The notes: a model not told the origin generated them from the letters alone. A stretch of 64,000 nt of DNA from Salinicola halophyticus (GCF_003206695.1 NZ_PZJN01000007.1:283413-347412); one strand, 5' to 3'. Positions 43,791 to 56,275 are shown, counted from the stretch's first letter. Program-made: numbers and translations.

Positions 43791-45656
43791 TCAACCCACC
43801 AGCAGGAAGGCGAGCAGCAGCGTCGCCCCCAGCACCATCGACACGGCATAGTGGCGCATCAGCCCCGTCTGGGTAAGGCGCAGCCCGTGATGAGAAGCTC
43901 GCGCCAACCACGGCAGGATATTGCATAGCGTGTTGATCCAGTCGTTGCGGTTGACCTTCACCAGCCCTTGATAGGGCCGCACGAACAGCCAGTCATAGAG
44001 CGCGTCGAATCCCCAGGCGTTGTGCCAGAAGGTCCAGAGCCTGGCGCCTCGAGGGTCAGCCACGCCGCGGCGTACCAGATCGCGCCGGCGCATGAACAGC
44101 CAGCCGGCGAACAGCACGCCGCCGACCGCGACGATCATCGCGGCGATTTCGAGAATATGAACGCCCATGCCTTCTCCCGCCGGACCGGCAGGCAGCACGT
44201 CGTCCAGCGGCGGTGTCAGCTGGGCGCCGATGGCAGTCGACATCACGATCAGCACCACCAGCGGCACGCCGTGGACCAGGCCTTTGCCGGCATGGGCATC
44301 ACGGGCGTGATCGCTCTTGGGTTTGCCGTGGAAGGTGCCGAGGATCAGGCGCACGGTGTAGATCGACGTCAGCAGTGCCCCGAGCAGGCCGGCGAGCATC
44401 AGCACGCCGTGGCCGGAAACGAGCGCCGACACCAGAATGGCGTCCTTGCTGTAGAAGCCGGCCGTCACCAGCGGCAGCGCCGCCAGTGCCGAGCCGCCGA
44501 CGATGAAACCGGCATAGGTCAGCGGCAGTTTGCGCCATAGCCCGCCGAGGCGGCGCATGTCCTGCTCGTGATGCGTGCAGACGATCACCGAGCCCGCCGA
44601 CAGGAACAGCAGCGCCTTGAAGAAGGCGTGGATCATCAGGTGGAAGATCGCCGCGTCGAAGGCACCCACGCCCAGCGCCAGGAACATGTAGCCGATCTGG
44701 CTCATGGTCGAATAGGCCAGCACGCGCTTGATATCGGTCTGCGCCAGCGCCGCGAAGCCCGCCACCAGTAGCGTCAGCGCGCCGATCACGCCGACCAGCA
44801 GCAGCACGTCCGGCGCCATCAGGAAGATGCCGTTCATGCGCGCGATCAGATAGACCCCCGCGGTGACCATGGTGGCGGCGTGAATCAGTGCCGACACCGG
44901 TGTCGGGCCCGCCATGGCGTCCGCCAGCCAGGTGTGCAGCGGCAGCTGAGCCGACTTGCCCACTGCCCCGCCGAGCAGCATCAGCGCCGCGAGTTGCGGC
45001 ATCAGGCTGCCCTCGCTCCAGATTTCCGGCGCCCGTGCCAACAGCGTCTGCAGGTTGAGAGAGCCGAGCTCGACGTAGAGCAGGAACATGCCGATGGCGA
45101 GGAAGACATCGCCGGTGCGGGTGATGATGAACGCCTTGAACGCCGCCCAGCCGTTGGCCGGGGTGCGGTAGTAGTAGCCGATCAGCAGATAGCTGCAGAG
45201 ACCCACGCCTTCCCAGCCAAAGTAGAGCAGCAGCAGGTTATCGCCCAGCACCAGCAGAATCATGCTGAACACGAACAGGTTCATGTGACAGAAGAAGCGG
45301 GTGATGCCCTCTTCGCCGCGCATGTACCAGGCCGCGAACAGGTGAATGAAGAAGCCGACGCCGGTAATGACGCCCAGCAGCGTCAGCGACAGCCCATCCA
45401 GCATCAGCCCCACCGTGGGTTGAAAATCCCCCACCGAAATCCAGTGCCACAGCGTCAGGGTCTGCGCCGACCGGCCGTGATCGTAGAAGTCGATACCGAC
45501 CCATAGCGCACACAGCGCGGCCAGCCCGATCGACGCGACACCGACGGTCGCGCTGGCCCGCTCGGAGAGCCGCCCGAAAGAGAGTGCCAGGATCAACGAT
45601 CCCAGCAATGGAAAGACAAAGGTGAGCGTGAGCAGAACATCCGGGAACGTATTCAT
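43791..45656 (-). CDS. nuoL: NADH-quinone oxidoreductase subunit L
   Basis: 621 aa, the largest antiporter-like subunit, with about 16 helices and the C-terminal lateral helix. Conserved [36 protein letters not shown] and [19 protein letters not shown] segments are intact. The start overlaps nuoK by ATGA. Confidence 0.97.
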   Translation of the reverse strand: MNTFPDVLLTLTFVFPLLGSLILALSFGRLSERASATVGVASIGLAALCALWVGIDFYDHGRSAQTLTLWHWISVGDFQPTVGLMLDGLSLTLLGVITGVGFFIHLFAAWYMRGEEGITRFFCHMNLFVFSMILLVLGDNLLLLYFGWEGVGLCSYLLIGYYYRTPANGWAAFKAFIITRTGDVFLAIGMFLLYVELGSLNLQTLLARAPEIWSEGSLMPQLAALMLLGGAVGKSAQLPLHTWLADAMAGPTPVSALIHAATMVTAGVYLIARMNGIFLMAPDVLLLVGVIGALTLLVAGFAALAQTDIKRVLAYSTMSQIGYMFLALGVGAFDAAIFHLMIHAFFKALLFLSAGSVIVCTHHEQDMRRLGGLWRKLPLTYAGFIVGGSALAALPLVTAGFYSKDAILVSALVSGHGVLMLAGLLGALLTSIYTVRLILGTFHGKPKSDHARDAHAGKGLVHGVPLVVLIVMSTAIGAQLTPPLDDVLPAGPAGEGMGVHILEIAAMIVAVGGVLFAGWLFMRRRDLVRRGVADPRGARLWTFWHNAWGFDALYDWLFVRPYQGLVKVNRNDWINTLCNILPWLARASHHGLRLTQTGLMRHYAVSMVLGATLLLAFLLVG

Positions 45657-45961
45657 CCGCGCAACCTGCTGGCCGAGTCGATATCGAGCGTCTTGAAGCG
45701 GCGATAGAGCTGCATCAGCAGCGCCAGGCCCACGCTAGCCTCAGCCGCCGCCAGGGTGATGATCATCAAAAACATCACCTGGCCATCGGCCTGCTGCCAG
45801 TGCGTGCCGCCAACGATGAACGCAAGCCCGGCGGCGTTCATCATGATTTCCAGGCTCATCAGCACGAACAGCATGTTGCGTCGCGTCATCAGCCCGGCCA
45901 GCCCCAGCACGAATAGAATCGCTGCCAGCCACAGGCCGTGTTCTACCGGAATGCCCGTCAT
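45653..45961 (-). CDS. nuoK: NADH-quinone oxidoreductase subunit K
   Basis: 102 aa, three membrane helices with the two conserved glutamates in [15 protein letters not shown] and [12 protein letters not shown]. Small core proton-path subunit. Overlaps both nuoJ and nuoL by 4 bp. Confidence 0.97.
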   Translation of the reverse strand: MTGIPVEHGLWLAAILFVLGLAGLMTRRNMLFVLMSLEIMMNAAGLAFIVGGTHWQQADGQVMFLMIITLAAAEASVGLALLMQLYRRFKTLDIDSASRLRG

Positions 45962-46608
45962 GCCTTGCCCTCCTGCGTACCGGCGTCTTTATCGGCGGCG
46001 TCGAACGGCGTCTGCCGTGTTTCTCGCGGAGGCGCCGTCCTACGAGTCTGCTCCTCGAGTTCGCGCTGGCCGTTGATTTCACGTTGCCGCTCACGCGCCA
46101 GATCGGCTTCATCGTGGGCTTCGCTGCGACCCAGATGGGACGCAGCCACCAGTGCCGCCAGCAGCAGCATGGCCGCCAGCTCGACGATCACCAGATAGGG
46201 GCCGAACAGCGAGATGCCGACCATCTTGGCCGTCAGGGGGTCGCCGCTGATGCTACCGCTGTAATCGCCACTGGCGAGCGTGACGATCATCACGATCAGC
46301 AATATCGCCGTGAGTACCGCCGGCCCCACCCACGCCTTGGGTTGCAGCCAGGCACGCTCCTGTTCTACCGCCGATTCGCCGAGATTGAGCATCATCACCA
46401 CGAACACGAACAGCACCATGATCGCCCCGGCATAGACGATGATCTCCAGAGCGCCGGCAAAAGGCGCGCCGAGGGCGAAGAACACCATCGCCACCGCGAT
46501 CAGCGAGACGATCAGATAGAGCAGCGCGTGCACCGGATGGGTGCCCGTCACCACGCGCAGCGTGGCGAGAATCGCGACCAGGCCACTCAAGTAAAACGCG
46601 ATTTGCAT
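45958..46608 (-). CDS. nuoJ: NADH-quinone oxidoreductase subunit J
   Basis: 216 aa, five membrane helices ([27 protein letters not shown] split region, [20 protein letters not shown]) followed by a long charged cytoplasmic tail of about 45 residues. GGGAGAG 4-10 nt before the ATG at 46608 is a strong ribosome site, which matters because nuoJ is separated from nuoI by an unusual 256-bp insert and cannot rely on coupling. Confidence 0.96.
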   Translation of the reverse strand: MQIAFYLSGLVAILATLRVVTGTHPVHALLYLIVSLIAVAMVFFALGAPFAGALEIIVYAGAIMVLFVFVVMMLNLGESAVEQERAWLQPKAWVGPAVLTAILLIVMIVTLASGDYSGSISGDPLTAKMVGISLFGPYLVIVELAAMLLLAALVAASHLGRSEAHDEADLARERQREINGQRELEEQTRRTAPPRETRQTPFDAADKDAGTQEGKA

Positions 46609-46864
46609 GCTTCTCTCCCAGCTTTCGGTCCAACCCGGCTCACGACTCGCCGACTTGGAACTTGTTTACGATCTCGCGAGCTAGAGCCAAGGCTATGCCC
46701 GTTCCCTACGGGCCAACGCACTTCCCACATCCCTGTGGGTCGCGAGGCGAAAACACTTGAGGAAAGGACCGGGCTCGCGTACGAGTTTACTTGGGGGTAA
46801 ACGAGCATCTCGAAAGTGTTTTCAACAAAGTTTGGCCGACGCGCAGCAGATCGTAGGCAGGTTC
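46609..46864 (-). repeat. 256-bp hairpin-rich insert between nuoI and nuoJ
   Basis: All other nuo gaps are overlaps or under 120 bp. This one contains GCCCGT-TCCCT-ACGGGC (46697-46713), CCCACA-TCCC-TGTGGG (46724-46739), and a long-range repeat GAAAACACTT (46749-46758) with AAGTGTTTTC (46814-46823) enclosing GTTTAC/GTAAAC. An open frame spans it on the minus strand but has no ribosome site of its own. It looks like a dispersed, REP/MITE-like repeat. Confidence 0.55.
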
Positions 46865-47413
46865 TCATGGCATCAGCGACTTAACGTTGATCGGCTCGGC
46901 CTCGTTCTGCGCCTCGCCCTTGTCCTTGCCGGCAATCGACAGCCCGGCCACGCGATAGAAATTGGTATTGTGATCCTTGCCAGGACCGTCGATCAGCAGA
47001 TCCTGCTTCTCGTAGACCAGCTCCTGGCGTCGGAACTCGCTCATTTCGAAGTCAGGCGTCAGCTGAATGGCCGAGGTCGGGCACGCCTCTTCGCACATGC
47101 CACAGAAGATGCAGCGCGAAAAATTGATGCGGAAGAACTCCGGATACCAGCGGCCATCCTCTTTCTCGCCCTTCTGCAGCGAGATGCACGCCACCGGGCA
47201 GGCCACCGCGCACAGGTTGCAGGCCACGCAGCGCTCTTCGCCGTCGGGGTCGCGGGTCAGCACGATACGACCGCGATAGCGCGGCGGCAGATAGACCTGC
47301 TCTTCCGGATACTGGACCGTTTCGCGCTTGCGCCAGGCGTGAGAGAACACCATCCACAGCGTGCGCAGCTGGGTACCGGTGCCATTGACGATGTTTCGGA
47401 TCTGATTGAGCAT
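46865..47413 (-). CDS. nuoI: NADH-quinone oxidoreductase subunit I
   Basis: 182 aa ferredoxin-like subunit carrying clusters N6a and N6b: [16 protein letters not shown] and [16 protein letters not shown]. The start at 47413 ([11 protein letters not shown]) has GAGGGG upstream and lies 11 bp after nuoH. Connects the peripheral arm to the quinone site. Confidence 0.97.
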   Translation of the reverse strand: MLNQIRNIVNGTGTQLRTLWMVFSHAWRKRETVQYPEEQVYLPPRYRGRIVLTRDPDGEERCVACNLCAVACPVACISLQKGEKEDGRWYPEFFRINFSRCIFCGMCEEACPTSAIQLTPDFEMSEFRRQELVYEKQDLLIDGPGKDHNTNFYRVAGLSIAGKDKGEAQNEAEPINVKSLMP

Positions 47414-47424
47414 CGATGATCCCC

Positions 47425-48408
47425 TCAGGTCGCCGGATCGATGAGCAGAATCATCGCCCCGGTGATCAATAGATTGACGAGTGTCAGCGGCAGACACACC
47501 TTCCAGCCGAAGTTCATCACCTTATCGTAACGCGGTCTCGGCAACGCCGCGCGCAACAGCACGAACAGGACGACGAAGAACACCGTCTTGAGCAGGAACC
47601 AGACGATCGGCGGCAGCAGCGGCCCGTGCCAGCCGCCGAAGAACAGCGTCACCAGCAGCGCCGACATCAGCACGATGCCGATGTACTCGCCGACGAAGAA
47701 CATGCCCCACTTCATGCCGGAATATTCGATGTGGTAGCCATCGGCCAGCTCCTGCTCGGCCTCGGGCTGATCGAATGGATGGCGGTGCGTGACGGCGATG
47801 CCGGCGATGATGAAGGTACAGAAGCCGAAGAACTGCGGAATGATGAACCAGACGTTCTCCTGCGCATTGACGATGTCACGCATGTTGAACGAGCCGGTCA
47901 TGGCGACGATGCCCATCACCGCCAGCCCCATGAACACCTCGTAGGAGAGCGTCTGGGCAGAGGCACGCAGCGCACCGAGCAGCGCGTACTTGTTGCTGCT
48001 GGCCCAGCCCGCGAACAGCACCGCGTAGACGTTGATACCGGCCATGGCGAAGAAGAACAGGATGCCGATATTGAGATCGGCCACGCCCCAGCCGGGCGTG
48101 ATCGGAATCACGATGAACGACAGCAGCAGCGAGGCCATGGCGATCGCCGGCGCCAGCACGAAGAAAGTGCGATCGGCGAACGGCGGAATCCAGTCTTCCT
48201 TGAAGAAGATCTTGAGCATGTCTGCGGCGATCTGCAAAAGCCCGAATGGCCCGACCCGATTGGGGCCGTAGCGGTCCTGCCACAGTGCCAGCAGACGCCG
48301 TTCGACCATGCTCAGCACGGCCCCGAAAACGACCACCGCCAGCAGAATCACCACCGCCTGGACCATCGCGATCAGCACTGCCTCGACCTGTGGCGTCCAC
48401 CAGCTCAT
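47425..48408 (-). CDS. nuoH: NADH-quinone oxidoreductase subunit H
   Basis: 327 aa, eight or so helices. Quinone-chamber segments are intact: [20 protein letters not shown] with the conserved Glu/Arg cluster, [18 protein letters not shown] and [19 protein letters not shown]. The start is at the ATG overlapping the nuoG stop (ATGA, 48408). Confidence 0.97.
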   Translation of the reverse strand: MSWWTPQVEAVLIAMVQAVVILLAVVVFGAVLSMVERRLLALWQDRYGPNRVGPFGLLQIAADMLKIFFKEDWIPPFADRTFFVLAPAIAMASLLLSFIVIPITPGWGVADLNIGILFFFAMAGINVYAVLFAGWASSNKYALLGALRASAQTLSYEVFMGLAVMGIVAMTGSFNMRDIVNAQENVWFIIPQFFGFCTFIIAGIAVTHRHPFDQPEAEQELADGYHIEYSGMKWGMFFVGEYIGIVLMSALLVTLFFGGWHGPLLPPIVWFLLKTVFFVVLFVLLRAALPRPRYDKVMNFGWKVCLPLTLVNLLITGAMILLIDPAT

Positions 48409-51185
48409 GTGCGATCCTCCTCGACGGACACCTGGCCATGACCTGCGCGCGTGACGCGACCCCAGCGAGTGGCGCTCGGCGTCAATGCCCCGGTACGTTC
48501 CTGAATCGTGCCACTGGGCAAACCGACCACGCCCGCCGGCAGACCGGCGCTGAGACGCGCCGGCAGGTCGAAGCTGACCCCGTCGAGCGAGACCGTGACC
48601 GCGTCGCCCGCGGCGAGACCCAGCCGAGCGGCGTCGGCCTCGCTCAACGCCACCTGCGGCGCGGCCATGCGCTCGCGAATGGGCTCGGCGCGGCGCGACA
48701 TCTCGTCGCCACCGAACAGCTGCGGCAGATCGATCACCTGCCACTCGCCGTCCCGCGCGGTGAAGGCGGGGGGAATTTTGCTGCAGTATTCACCGGCGGC
48801 AGCCGCCCGGTCTTTGCTCAGAGCAGGAAACAGCCGTTTACCCGGATCGCCAGCGCGCAGGTGACCGCCGACTTCATCCTGGAACTTGTTCCACGCCTGC
48901 GGCGAGTTCCAGCCCGGCGCCCAGGCGAAGGCGACCTCGCGGCGCGGTTCCTGATAGCCGGCGTAACCTTCCATCGAAAAGGCGAACGGCGTATCGAGAT
49001 CCAGCGGCGCACGGGGCTCGTTGACGTTAATGTCGGCACGCATCGCGGTACGCCCGCTGTAACGATGGGGTTCGCGGGCGAGCTTCAAGCCGTGGACGCG
49101 GAACATCGCTTCCGGCGTCGTCTGATGTAACGGCGCGAACGCCGGCGTCTCCTCGGCGACCGCCTGGGTCAGATCGTCGAGCAGAATCGTCTCCACCGGC
49201 TGGCGTTCCAGCGTGGCGTGGAGCGCATGCAGCCAGCGCCAGCTTTCGCGGATGCGGGTATCGGGACGCATGTAGCTGGGATCGAACACCTGATAGAAGC
49301 GCTGCGCGCGCCCTTCCAGGCTGACCAGAGTGCCGTCGCTCTCGGCGAACGTCCCGGCCGGCAGGGCGACATCGGCGCGCTCCCAGGTCGGCGTTCGCTG
49401 GTGGTCGACCACCACCACGGCGACGGCACGATCCAGGGCAGCGTCGATGCGGGCGGCCGGCAGCCGGGTATAGAGATCGTTTTCGAGAATCACCACGCCG
49501 TCGGCATCGCCTTCGAGCTGTTCCAGCGCCCAGTCGAGAGATTCCCCACCGAGCAGGCCCAGCCCGACGCTGTTGGCCTCGCGGCGGATGAGGGTCAGGC
49601 CGGCATCCGTCTTCTGGCGCCGTGCCAGCGCTCGGGCAACGTTACCGGCGGCCTCGAGGATCGCCATCGAACCCAGCGACTCGCCGGCGATGACCAGCGG
49701 CTTGTTGGCCGCCATCAGCGTATCGGCGATGCGCTCGGCCAGCTGCGCGGTGATGTCGTCGAGCCCCTCGACGGCCGGTGCGGTGGAATCGAGCGCGTGC
49801 GCCACGGCAAACCCCAGCCGGGCGATATCGTCGGGCGCGGCACGCTCGGCATGAGCCGCGATACCGTCGAGCTTGGTGACATCTGGCGTCACCAGAAACA
49901 GCGGATGGCCGGCATCCTGGGCGATGGTCTTCACCGCCTCGGCGTTCCACTCGGGGATGCCGCGCGCTTCACCCAGTTCGGCACCCTTGCTGCGGACCGC
50001 CTGGCGAACCGAGAGCGCAATTCGCGCCGCGCTCTGAAGCAGGTCTTCACCCAGCACCAGAATCGCATCGCAGTCCTCGATCTCGCGCAGGCTCGGCGTG
50101 GTCAGGCCGGCGTCGCGGTTGAGCGCTTCCATCCGCCGGATTCGCGAAAGCTCGCCGGCTTCGATGCCGGAGGAGAAGTTGGCGGCGCCCACCAGCTGGC
50201 GCAGCCGATGGTTGCTTTCGAGACTGGCCCGCGGCGAGCCGATCCCGATGATTCGCTTGGCGCCGCGCAACGCATCGGCGGCACGGTCCAGTCCTTCGTC
50301 GACTTCCATCGGCGTGGTGTCGCTGACGTTGCGACTCTCGGGACGCGTCGGGCGATCCTTGCGGTTGACGTAGCCGTAGCCGAAACGGCCGCGGTCGCAC
50401 AGGAAGTAGCCGTTGACGTCGCCGTTGTAGCGGTTCTCGATCCGGCGAATGTCACCATAGCGCTCGCCGGGGCTGATATTGCAGCCCGAGGCGCACTGGT
50501 GGCAGACGCTGGGCGCGAACTGCAGATCCCACTTGCGGGTGTACTGATCGGAGTGGGTCTGGTCGGTAAAGACGCCGGTCGGGCAGACCTCGGTCAGGTT
50601 GCCGGAAAACTCGCTCTCCAGTGTGCCGTCGGTGACCCGGCCGAAATAGATGTTGTCGTGGGCACCGAAGGCGCCGAGATCTTCGCCGCCGGCGTAATCC
50701 TGATAGAAGCGCGTGCAGCGGTAGCAGGTGATGCAGCGGTTCATCTCGTGGGCGACGAACGGGCCCAGATTCTGGTTGCGATGGGTGCGTTTGCGGAAGC
50801 GATAACGGCGACGATCGTGGCCGGTCATGACCGTCATGTCCTGCAGATGGCAGTGGCCGCCCTCTTCGCAGACCGGGCAGTCGTGCGGGTGGTTGACCAT
50901 CAAAAACTCGATCACCGTCTGACGAAAGACCTTGGCCTCTTCATCGTCGATGGAGATGTAGGCGTCGTCCTTGACCGGTGCCATGCACGACATCACCAGC
51001 ATGCCGCGGTCGTCGTCGGCATCCTTGTACTGCTTTACCGCGCACTGGCGGCACGCGCCGACGCTGCCCATCGCCGGGTGCCAGCAGAAATAGGGAATAT
51101 CCAGGCCCAGCGAGAGGCAGGCATGGAGCAGGTTGTCGCTGTCTTCGACCTCGTAATCGTTGCCGTCGACGTGAATGGTGGCCAT
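48405..51185 (-). CDS. nuoG: NADH-quinone oxidoreductase subunit G
   Basis: 926 aa. N-terminal [2Fe-2S] ferredoxin domain (Cys34, 45, 48, 67), His/Cys-ligated cluster ([15 protein letters not shown]), two further [4Fe-4S] sets ([10 protein letters not shown] and CHQCASGCN), then a molybdopterin-oxidoreductase-like domain without catalytic function. Electron wire of the peripheral arm. The ATG at 51185 is 15 bp after nuoF. The opposite strand is open for 811 codons, a codon-bias shadow. Confidence 0.97.
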   Translation of the reverse strand: MATIHVDGNDYEVEDSDNLLHACLSLGLDIPYFCWHPAMGSVGACRQCAVKQYKDADDDRGMLVMSCMAPVKDDAYISIDDEEAKVFRQTVIEFLMVNHPHDCPVCEEGGHCHLQDMTVMTGHDRRRYRFRKRTHRNQNLGPFVAHEMNRCITCYRCTRFYQDYAGGEDLGAFGAHDNIYFGRVTDGTLESEFSGNLTEVCPTGVFTDQTHSDQYTRKWDLQFAPSVCHQCASGCNISPGERYGDIRRIENRYNGDVNGYFLCDRGRFGYGYVNRKDRPTRPESRNVSDTTPMEVDEGLDRAADALRGAKRIIGIGSPRASLESNHRLRQLVGAANFSSGIEAGELSRIRRMEALNRDAGLTTPSLREIEDCDAILVLGEDLLQSAARIALSVRQAVRSKGAELGEARGIPEWNAEAVKTIAQDAGHPLFLVTPDVTKLDGIAAHAERAAPDDIARLGFAVAHALDSTAPAVEGLDDITAQLAERIADTLMAANKPLVIAGESLGSMAILEAAGNVARALARRQKTDAGLTLIRREANSVGLGLLGGESLDWALEQLEGDADGVVILENDLYTRLPAARIDAALDRAVAVVVVDHQRTPTWERADVALPAGTFAESDGTLVSLEGRAQRFYQVFDPSYMRPDTRIRESWRWLHALHATLERQPVETILLDDLTQAVAEETPAFAPLHQTTPEAMFRVHGLKLAREPHRYSGRTAMRADINVNEPRAPLDLDTPFAFSMEGYAGYQEPRREVAFAWAPGWNSPQAWNKFQDEVGGHLRAGDPGKRLFPALSKDRAAAAGEYCSKIPPAFTARDGEWQVIDLPQLFGGDEMSRRAEPIRERMAAPQVALSEADAARLGLAAGDAVTVSLDGVSFDLPARLSAGLPAGVVGLPSGTIQERTGALTPSATRWGRVTRAGHGQVSVEEDRT

Positions 51186-51200
51186 GGCGTCAAACTCCTC

Positions 51201-52541
51201 CTACACGCTGCCGACCGGGATCGGGTCCGCGTGCGCCTTACCCTTGGGCCGGGTAACGCCGCGCTCGAACTCGTCACGGAAATAGTGGATTGCGGATGCC
51301 AGCGGCATCGCCGCCCCCGGCGCATGCGCGCAGAAGGTCTTGCCCGGGCCAAGATCGCGGGCCATCTGTTCGAGCAGTTCGATATCGCCGGGCTCGCCCT
51401 CGCCGGCCTCCAGCGCGCGCAGCAGCTTCACGCTCCACGGCAGGCCGTCGCGGCAAGGCGTGCACCAGCCACAGGACTCGCGGGAGAAGAACTCCTCGAG
51501 ATTGCGGGTCAGCGACACCATGCTCTGGCTGTCGGCAACCACGGTGAGAAGCCCGGTGCCCATACGGCTGCCGGTCTTGCCGATGGTGTCGAAATCGAGC
51601 GCCAACTCGAGATGTTCCGGCAGCAGAAAACCGGTACTGCCGCCGCCGGGTAGCCAGCTCTTGAGCGTCAGGCCATCGCGCATGCCGCCGGCGAGTTCGA
51701 TGATCCGGTTGCCGGTGGTGCCCATCGGCAATTCCCACAGGCCAGGATTGTTGACCTTGCCGGAAACGCCGTAGAGCTTGGTGCCGCCGTCGCTGCTGAG
51801 ATCGCCGGAGAGCGCCTGGAACCAGTCGGCGCCGTTGTTGACGATGCCCGGCACGTTGCACAGCGTCTCGACGTTGTTGACCACCGTCGGCAGCCCCCAG
51901 GCACCGGACTGGCCGGGAAACGGCGGTTTGGCCCGCGGGTTGGCGCGCTTGCCTTCGAGCGAGTTGATCAGTGCGGTTTCTTCGCCGCAAATATAGCGAC
52001 CGGCACCGGTGTGCAGGGCGATATCGAAGTCCCAGCCGCTACCGCGCACGTCGGGGCCCAGCCAGCCCTCGGCGCGAGCGTCAGCGAGCGCGCGCTGGAT
52101 CGAGGCGGCGGCGCGATGATATTCCCCGCGCAGGAAGATATACCCCTGCTTCGAGCGATTGGCGAAACCGGCGATGATCATGCCCTCGATCAGCAGGTGC
52201 GGCTGCTGCTCCATCAGCAGTCGATCCTTGAACGTGCCCGGCTCCATCTCGTCGGCGTTGCAAACGATATAGCCGCGAGGCACGTCGTCGCCCTTCATCG
52301 TCAGGCTCCACTTGAACCCGGCCGAGAACCCGGCGCCGCCGCGACCGCGCAGATTGGCGGTCTTGACCTCTTCGGTCAGCGTCTCGTAGGTGTACTGCTC
52401 GAGCGCCTTGGTGACCGCTTCATAGCCCTGGGTGCGACAATATTCGTCCAGCAGCACCGGCGACTGATCGTCGTGCAGACGCCAGGTCAACGGATGGGTC
52501 TCGGCACGGCGCTCGCTGGCGGATTGCAGAATGCGGCTCAT
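51201..52541 (-). CDS. nuoF: NADH-quinone oxidoreductase subunit F
   Basis: 446 aa; binds NADH and FMN and the N3 cluster. [19 protein letters not shown] (FMN), [19 protein letters not shown] (NADH) and [12 protein letters not shown] (cluster ligands) are intact. The start at 52541 (MSRILQS) overlaps the nuoE stop by ATGA. Confidence 0.97.
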   Translation of the reverse strand: MSRILQSASERRAETHPLTWRLHDDQSPVLLDEYCRTQGYEAVTKALEQYTYETLTEEVKTANLRGRGGAGFSAGFKWSLTMKGDDVPRGYIVCNADEMEPGTFKDRLLMEQQPHLLIEGMIIAGFANRSKQGYIFLRGEYHRAAASIQRALADARAEGWLGPDVRGSGWDFDIALHTGAGRYICGEETALINSLEGKRANPRAKPPFPGQSGAWGLPTVVNNVETLCNVPGIVNNGADWFQALSGDLSSDGGTKLYGVSGKVNNPGLWELPMGTTGNRIIELAGGMRDGLTLKSWLPGGGSTGFLLPEHLELALDFDTIGKTGSRMGTGLLTVVADSQSMVSLTRNLEEFFSRESCGWCTPCRDGLPWSVKLLRALEAGEGEPGDIELLEQMARDLGPGKTFCAHAPGAAMPLASAIHYFRDEFERGVTRPKGKAHADPIPVGSV

Positions 52542-53095
52542 GCGTATGCCTCCAGCAGTCGGGGAATCTCGTCCGGGGCGACCGGGCCGTGCAGATCCTC
52601 GCCGATCAGAATCGTCGGGCCGCGGTCGCAGGCCCCCAGACAGCACACCGGCAGCAGCGTGAAACGCCCGTCCGCCGTGGTCTGGCCTATCTGGATGCCC
52701 AGGTGCGCGATAAAGGCGTCGCGCAGTTCCTCGTAGTCGGTCAGGAAGCACGAGCTGCTGTCACAGATCAGAATGACGTGTCGGCCGACCGGCTGGCGGA
52801 AGATCAGGCTGTAGAACGTCGCCACGCCCTCGACGTCGGCGACCCCGATGCCCAGCGTCTCGGCAATTGCCGGAATCGCACCGTCCGGCACGTGTCCGTG
52901 GCGCTTCTGGACGATCTTCAGCGCCTCGATGCTCGCCGCCTGCGGATAAGGATAGTGCGCACGCTCCTCGAGGATCGCCTCGCGATCGGCGGGGTCGAGC
53001 GTGAAGCCGTCGCTGGCGATGGTGCTAGTCGTGGCGGTGCTAGTCATCGTGTTGGTACTAGTCGTCGTGTTAGTACTAGTCGTCGTGCTAGTCAT
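52538..53095 (-). CDS. nuoE: NADH-quinone oxidoreductase subunit E with Thr/Ser-rich N-terminal extension
   Basis: 185 aa. The core (from about residue 28) is normal NuoE with the N1a ligands CDSSSCF and [10 protein letters not shown]. The first 28 residues are almost only Thr, Ser and Asn, coded by degenerate repeats of ACTAGT-containing units (53012-53095). An internal ATG at 53047 would trim the extension by half. No strong ribosome site is seen before either. The repeat may be a recent expansion at the nuoCD-nuoE junction. Confidence 0.95.
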   Translation of the reverse strand: MTSTTTSTNTTTSTNTMTSTATTSTIASDGFTLDPADREAILEERAHYPYPQAASIEALKIVQKRHGHVPDGAIPAIAETLGIGVADVEGVATFYSLIFRQPVGRHVILICDSSSCFLTDYEELRDAFIAHLGIQIGQTTADGRFTLLPVCCLGACDRGPTILIGEDLHGPVAPDEIPRLLEAYA

Positions 53096-53120
53096 GTCGG
53101 TCGTCCCATCTCAACCATCC

Positions 53121-54923
53121 TCATCGGTCCACATCGGCCATGACGAAGTCGATGCTGCCCAGGTGCGCGATCAGATCCGGCACGAAGCCGCCGCGCATCA
53201 CGGCGGGGATCTGCTGCAGATGCGGAAAGCTGGGCGTGCGAATGCGCGTGCGGTAGCTCATGGTGCTGCCGTCGCTGGTCAGGTAGTAACTATTGATACC
53301 CTTGGTCGCCTCGATCATCTGCATCGATTCGGCGGCCGGCAGCACCGGTCCCCACGAAACCTGCAGGAAGTGAGTGATCAGAGTCTCGATATGCTGCAGC
53401 ATCTTTTCCCGCGGCGGCGGCGTGGTCAGCGGGTGGTCGGCCTTGTAGTCGCCTGCCGGCATGTGGTCGATGCACTGCTGGAGGATCCGCACGCTCTGGC
53501 GCATCTCCTCGATGCGCAGCATGCCGCGATCGAAGGCGTCGCCGTTGACCGCCGTGGGGATCTCGAAATCGAAGTTCTCGTAGCCGGAATAGGGCCGCTT
53601 CTTGCGCAGGTCGAAATCGAGCCCGGTGGCGCGCAGGTTGGGGCCGGTCACGCCCCAGTCGAGTGCCTGCTGGGTGTCGAAGGCCGCGACGAACTTGGTG
53701 CGGTCGCGAACGATGGCGTTGTCCATCATCGCCTTCTCGTACTCGGCGAGGCGCTTGGGCATCCAGTTGACGAAGCCCTGGACAAGCTTATCCCAGCCGG
53801 TGGGCAGGTCGTGGGCGGTGCCGCCGATGCGATACCACGCCGGGTGCATACGGAAACCGGTGATCGCCTCGATCACCTCGTAGGCTTTCTGACGATCGGT
53901 GAACGTGAAGAACACCGGCGTCATCGCGCCCAGATCCTGCAGATAGGTACCCAGAAACAGCAGGTGGCTGTTGATGCGGAACATTTCCGCCATCATCACC
54001 CGAATCGTCTTGGCGCGATCGGTGACGGTAATGCCGGCCAGTTTTTCCACCGCCAGCACGTAAGGCAGGTTGTTCATCACCCCGCCGGTGTAGTCGATCC
54101 GATCCGTGTAGGGAATGAAGCTGTGCCAGGACTGGCGTTCGGCCATCTTCTCGGCGCCGCGATGGTGATAGCCGATGTCCGGCACGCAGTCGACCACCTC
54201 TTCACCGTCGAGCTGGAGCACGAGTCGGAAAGCGCCGTGGGCCGAGGGGTGGTTGGGACCGAGGTTGAGAAACATGAACTCGGTCTCTTCGCCCTCGCGC
54301 TTCATGCCCCACGCTTCGGGATCGAAACGCAGCGCTTCCTGCTCGACCTCCTGGCCCTTCACGGTCAGCGTGTAGGGGTCGAACTCGGTGGCACGGGCGG
54401 AGTAATCCTTGCGCAGCGGATGACCGGTCCAGGTCGGCGGCATCATGATCCGGGTCAGATGGGGATGACCGGCAAAGTCGATCCCGAACAGGTCGAACAC
54501 TTCGCGCTCGTACCAGTTAGCGTTGACGAAGATATCGCTGATCGAGGGCAGCGAAAGATCACGTTCGTGCAACGCGACCTTGATCATCAGATCGGCGTTC
54601 CGCTCTACCGACAGCAACTGGTAGAAAACGGTGAAATCGGACGGCGGCAATCCGCGGCGGTGAGTGCGCAGACGCTCGTCGACGGCGCTCAGGTCATAGA
54701 GCATCGAGAACGGTGCCGACAGCTTGCGCAGGTAGACGAGAACGTCGCGCAGCTGCTCGCGCGCGACCCAGATCACCGGCATGGCGGTCATCGTGTCCTG
54801 CGGGGTGAAAGCGGCCGCCCCGAAATGTCGCGCCAGTTCCGCCACCACGTCGTCATGGCCGGCGGTGTCGGAAGCGCTGGAAGTCATCGTGTTCTCGTTT
54901 CGAGAATCATCGGCTGCGGTCAT
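53121..54923 (-). CDS. nuoCD: NADH-quinone oxidoreductase subunit C/D fusion
   Basis: 600 aa. The NuoC (30-kDa) domain occupies about residues 15-190 ([22 protein letters not shown]) and the NuoD (49-kDa) domain the rest ([25 protein letters not shown] region; [10 protein letters not shown]). The fused form is typical of gammaproteobacteria. ATG 54923 with GGGGG 9 nt upstream is preferred; a second ATG at 54887 is possible. Confidence 0.97.
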   Translation of the reverse strand: MTAADDSRNENTMTSSASDTAGHDDVVAELARHFGAAAFTPQDTMTAMPVIWVAREQLRDVLVYLRKLSAPFSMLYDLSAVDERLRTHRRGLPPSDFTVFYQLLSVERNADLMIKVALHERDLSLPSISDIFVNANWYEREVFDLFGIDFAGHPHLTRIMMPPTWTGHPLRKDYSARATEFDPYTLTVKGQEVEQEALRFDPEAWGMKREGEETEFMFLNLGPNHPSAHGAFRLVLQLDGEEVVDCVPDIGYHHRGAEKMAERQSWHSFIPYTDRIDYTGGVMNNLPYVLAVEKLAGITVTDRAKTIRVMMAEMFRINSHLLFLGTYLQDLGAMTPVFFTFTDRQKAYEVIEAITGFRMHPAWYRIGGTAHDLPTGWDKLVQGFVNWMPKRLAEYEKAMMDNAIVRDRTKFVAAFDTQQALDWGVTGPNLRATGLDFDLRKKRPYSGYENFDFEIPTAVNGDAFDRGMLRIEEMRQSVRILQQCIDHMPAGDYKADHPLTTPPPREKMLQHIETLITHFLQVSWGPVLPAAESMQMIEATKGINSYYLTSDGSTMSYRTRIRTPSFPHLQQIPAVMRGGFVPDLIAHLGSIDFVMADVDR

Positions 54924-55007
54924 GGCTGGCGGCCCCCGGTGCAAAAATCAATGGTCGAAAACGACCACAAGAATCCATGGCAGGTACGATCGAGAAGACC
55001 GATCGCA

Positions 55008-55685
55008 CTAGATGCCATCCGGGGTGCGCAGCTCCTTGACCGCAATCCGTCGATCGCGATGCTTTTCGCGCTGAGACGGCATCTCGGCGCGGTAGACACC
55101 CTGATCGCCGACCACCCAGGAGAGCGGGCGGCGCTCTTCCTGAATCGACTCCTGGAGCAGCTGGAGACCTTGAAGAAATGCCTCGGGACGCGGCGGGCAG
55201 CCGGGTACGTAAACGTCCACCGGCAGAAACTTGTCGACGCCCTGAACCACCGAGTAGATATCGTACATGCCGCCGGAGTTGGCGCACGAACCCATCGAGA
55301 TCACCCACTTGGGTTCGAGCATCTGGTCGTAGAGCTGCTGGATGACGGGCGCCATCTTGACGAAGCAGGTACCGGCGATGACCATGAAATCGGCCTGCCG
55401 CGGAGAGGCGCGAATGACCTCCGCGCCGAAGCGCGCGACATCGTGCGGGGCAGTGAACGCGGTGGTCATCTCCACATAGCAGCAGGAAAGACCGAAGTTG
55501 TACGGCCACAAGGAGTTCTTGCGCCCCCAGTTCACCGCAGAGTGAAGCACGTCCTCGAGCTTGCCCATGAACACATTGCGATGAACCTGCTGCTTCATCG
55601 GATCATCGACAAGCTCGCGTTGGCCGAGAGGATAGCGATCAGCCGCGGAATCGTCTCCCTCCGCGCGGGTCAGGGTGTACTGCAT
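55008..55685 (-). CDS. nuoB: NADH-quinone oxidoreductase subunit B
   Basis: 225 aa; holds the terminal cluster N2. Ligand motifs [21 protein letters not shown] and [11 protein letters not shown] are intact. The start at 55685 ([10 protein letters not shown]) has GAGG 6 nt upstream. A 116-bp gap separates it from nuoA. Confidence 0.97.
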   Translation of the reverse strand: MQYTLTRAEGDDSAADRYPLGQRELVDDPMKQQVHRNVFMGKLEDVLHSAVNWGRKNSLWPYNFGLSCCYVEMTTAFTAPHDVARFGAEVIRASPRQADFMVIAGTCFVKMAPVIQQLYDQMLEPKWVISMGSCANSGGMYDIYSVVQGVDKFLPVDVYVPGCPPRPEAFLQGLQLLQESIQEERRPLSWVVGDQGVYRAEMPSQREKHRDRRIAVKELRTPDGI

Positions 55686-55801
55686 AGTGAGCCTCAACAA
55701 ACCAGATAGGAAAACGGTCGCGGAAGCACTGGTCAGTCACGGGCGCCAGACTCCCATCATTATCTTTATCGCGATCGCCGGGGCGATCATTGATGCCCGG
55801 C

Positions 55802-56275
55802 TCAACGCGTTTTCTCTTCTCGGCGGACCTGGCGATCGACGCCAGGTACGGCGGCCAGTTCTCGCGCTCTCGGCGCGTTTTCGTGTCCACGCTTGCGCGG
55901 CGCCCAGTCGAGGGCGCCGACGCGTGCGTCGTAGATCAGGCCGGCCAACAGAATGAAGATGAAGACAGCCGCTGCCGCGAATCCCGTCCAGCCCACCTCG
56001 CGCACGGAGACGGCCCAGCCGAACAGGTAAACGGCTTCGATATCGAATATCACGAAAAGCATGGCAACGAGGTAGAACTTGACCGAAAAGCGTTGCCGCG
56101 CGGACCCGGCACCAACGATACCGGATTCGAAAGGAAGAGATTTGCTGCGGCCGTGGCTACGACCGCCCAGCAGGCTGGCAGCCCCGATCATCAGCCCGCA
56201 GAGTGCCACGACAGCCACCACGAACAACCCGGTAGCCCAGTAGCTGGCAATCCATCCAGAGGCCTGATCGGACAT
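55802..56275 (-). CDS. nuoA: NADH-quinone oxidoreductase subunit A
   Basis: 157 aa, three membrane helices; core segment [22 protein letters not shown] and the [16 protein letters not shown] loop are conserved. The C-terminus is about 20 residues longer than usual and basic. First gene of the nuo operon, expressed from the region 56276-56581. Confidence 0.96.
   Translation of the reverse strand: MSDQASGWIASYWATGLFVVAVVALCGLMIGAASLLGGRSHGRSKSLPFESGIVGAGSARQRFSVKFYLVAMLFVIFDIEAVYLFGWAVSVREVGWTGFAAAAVFIFILLAGLIYDARVGALDWAPRKRGHENAPRARELAAVPGVDRQVRREEKTR

Noticed and set aside
46587..46868. 93-codon open frame filling the nuoI-nuoJ gap on the minus strand
   Set aside because: It overlaps both neighbours, has no ribosome site or recognisable domain, and coincides with multiple hairpins. 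A repeat element explains it better.
49218..51653. 811-codon open frame on the plus strand opposite nuoG/nuoF
   Set aside because: Codon-bias shadow of the nuo genes.
53001..55709. 902-codon open frame on the plus strand opposite nuoE, nuoCD and nuoB
   Set aside because: It spans three real genes and their junctions on the opposite strand, with no domain or start signal.
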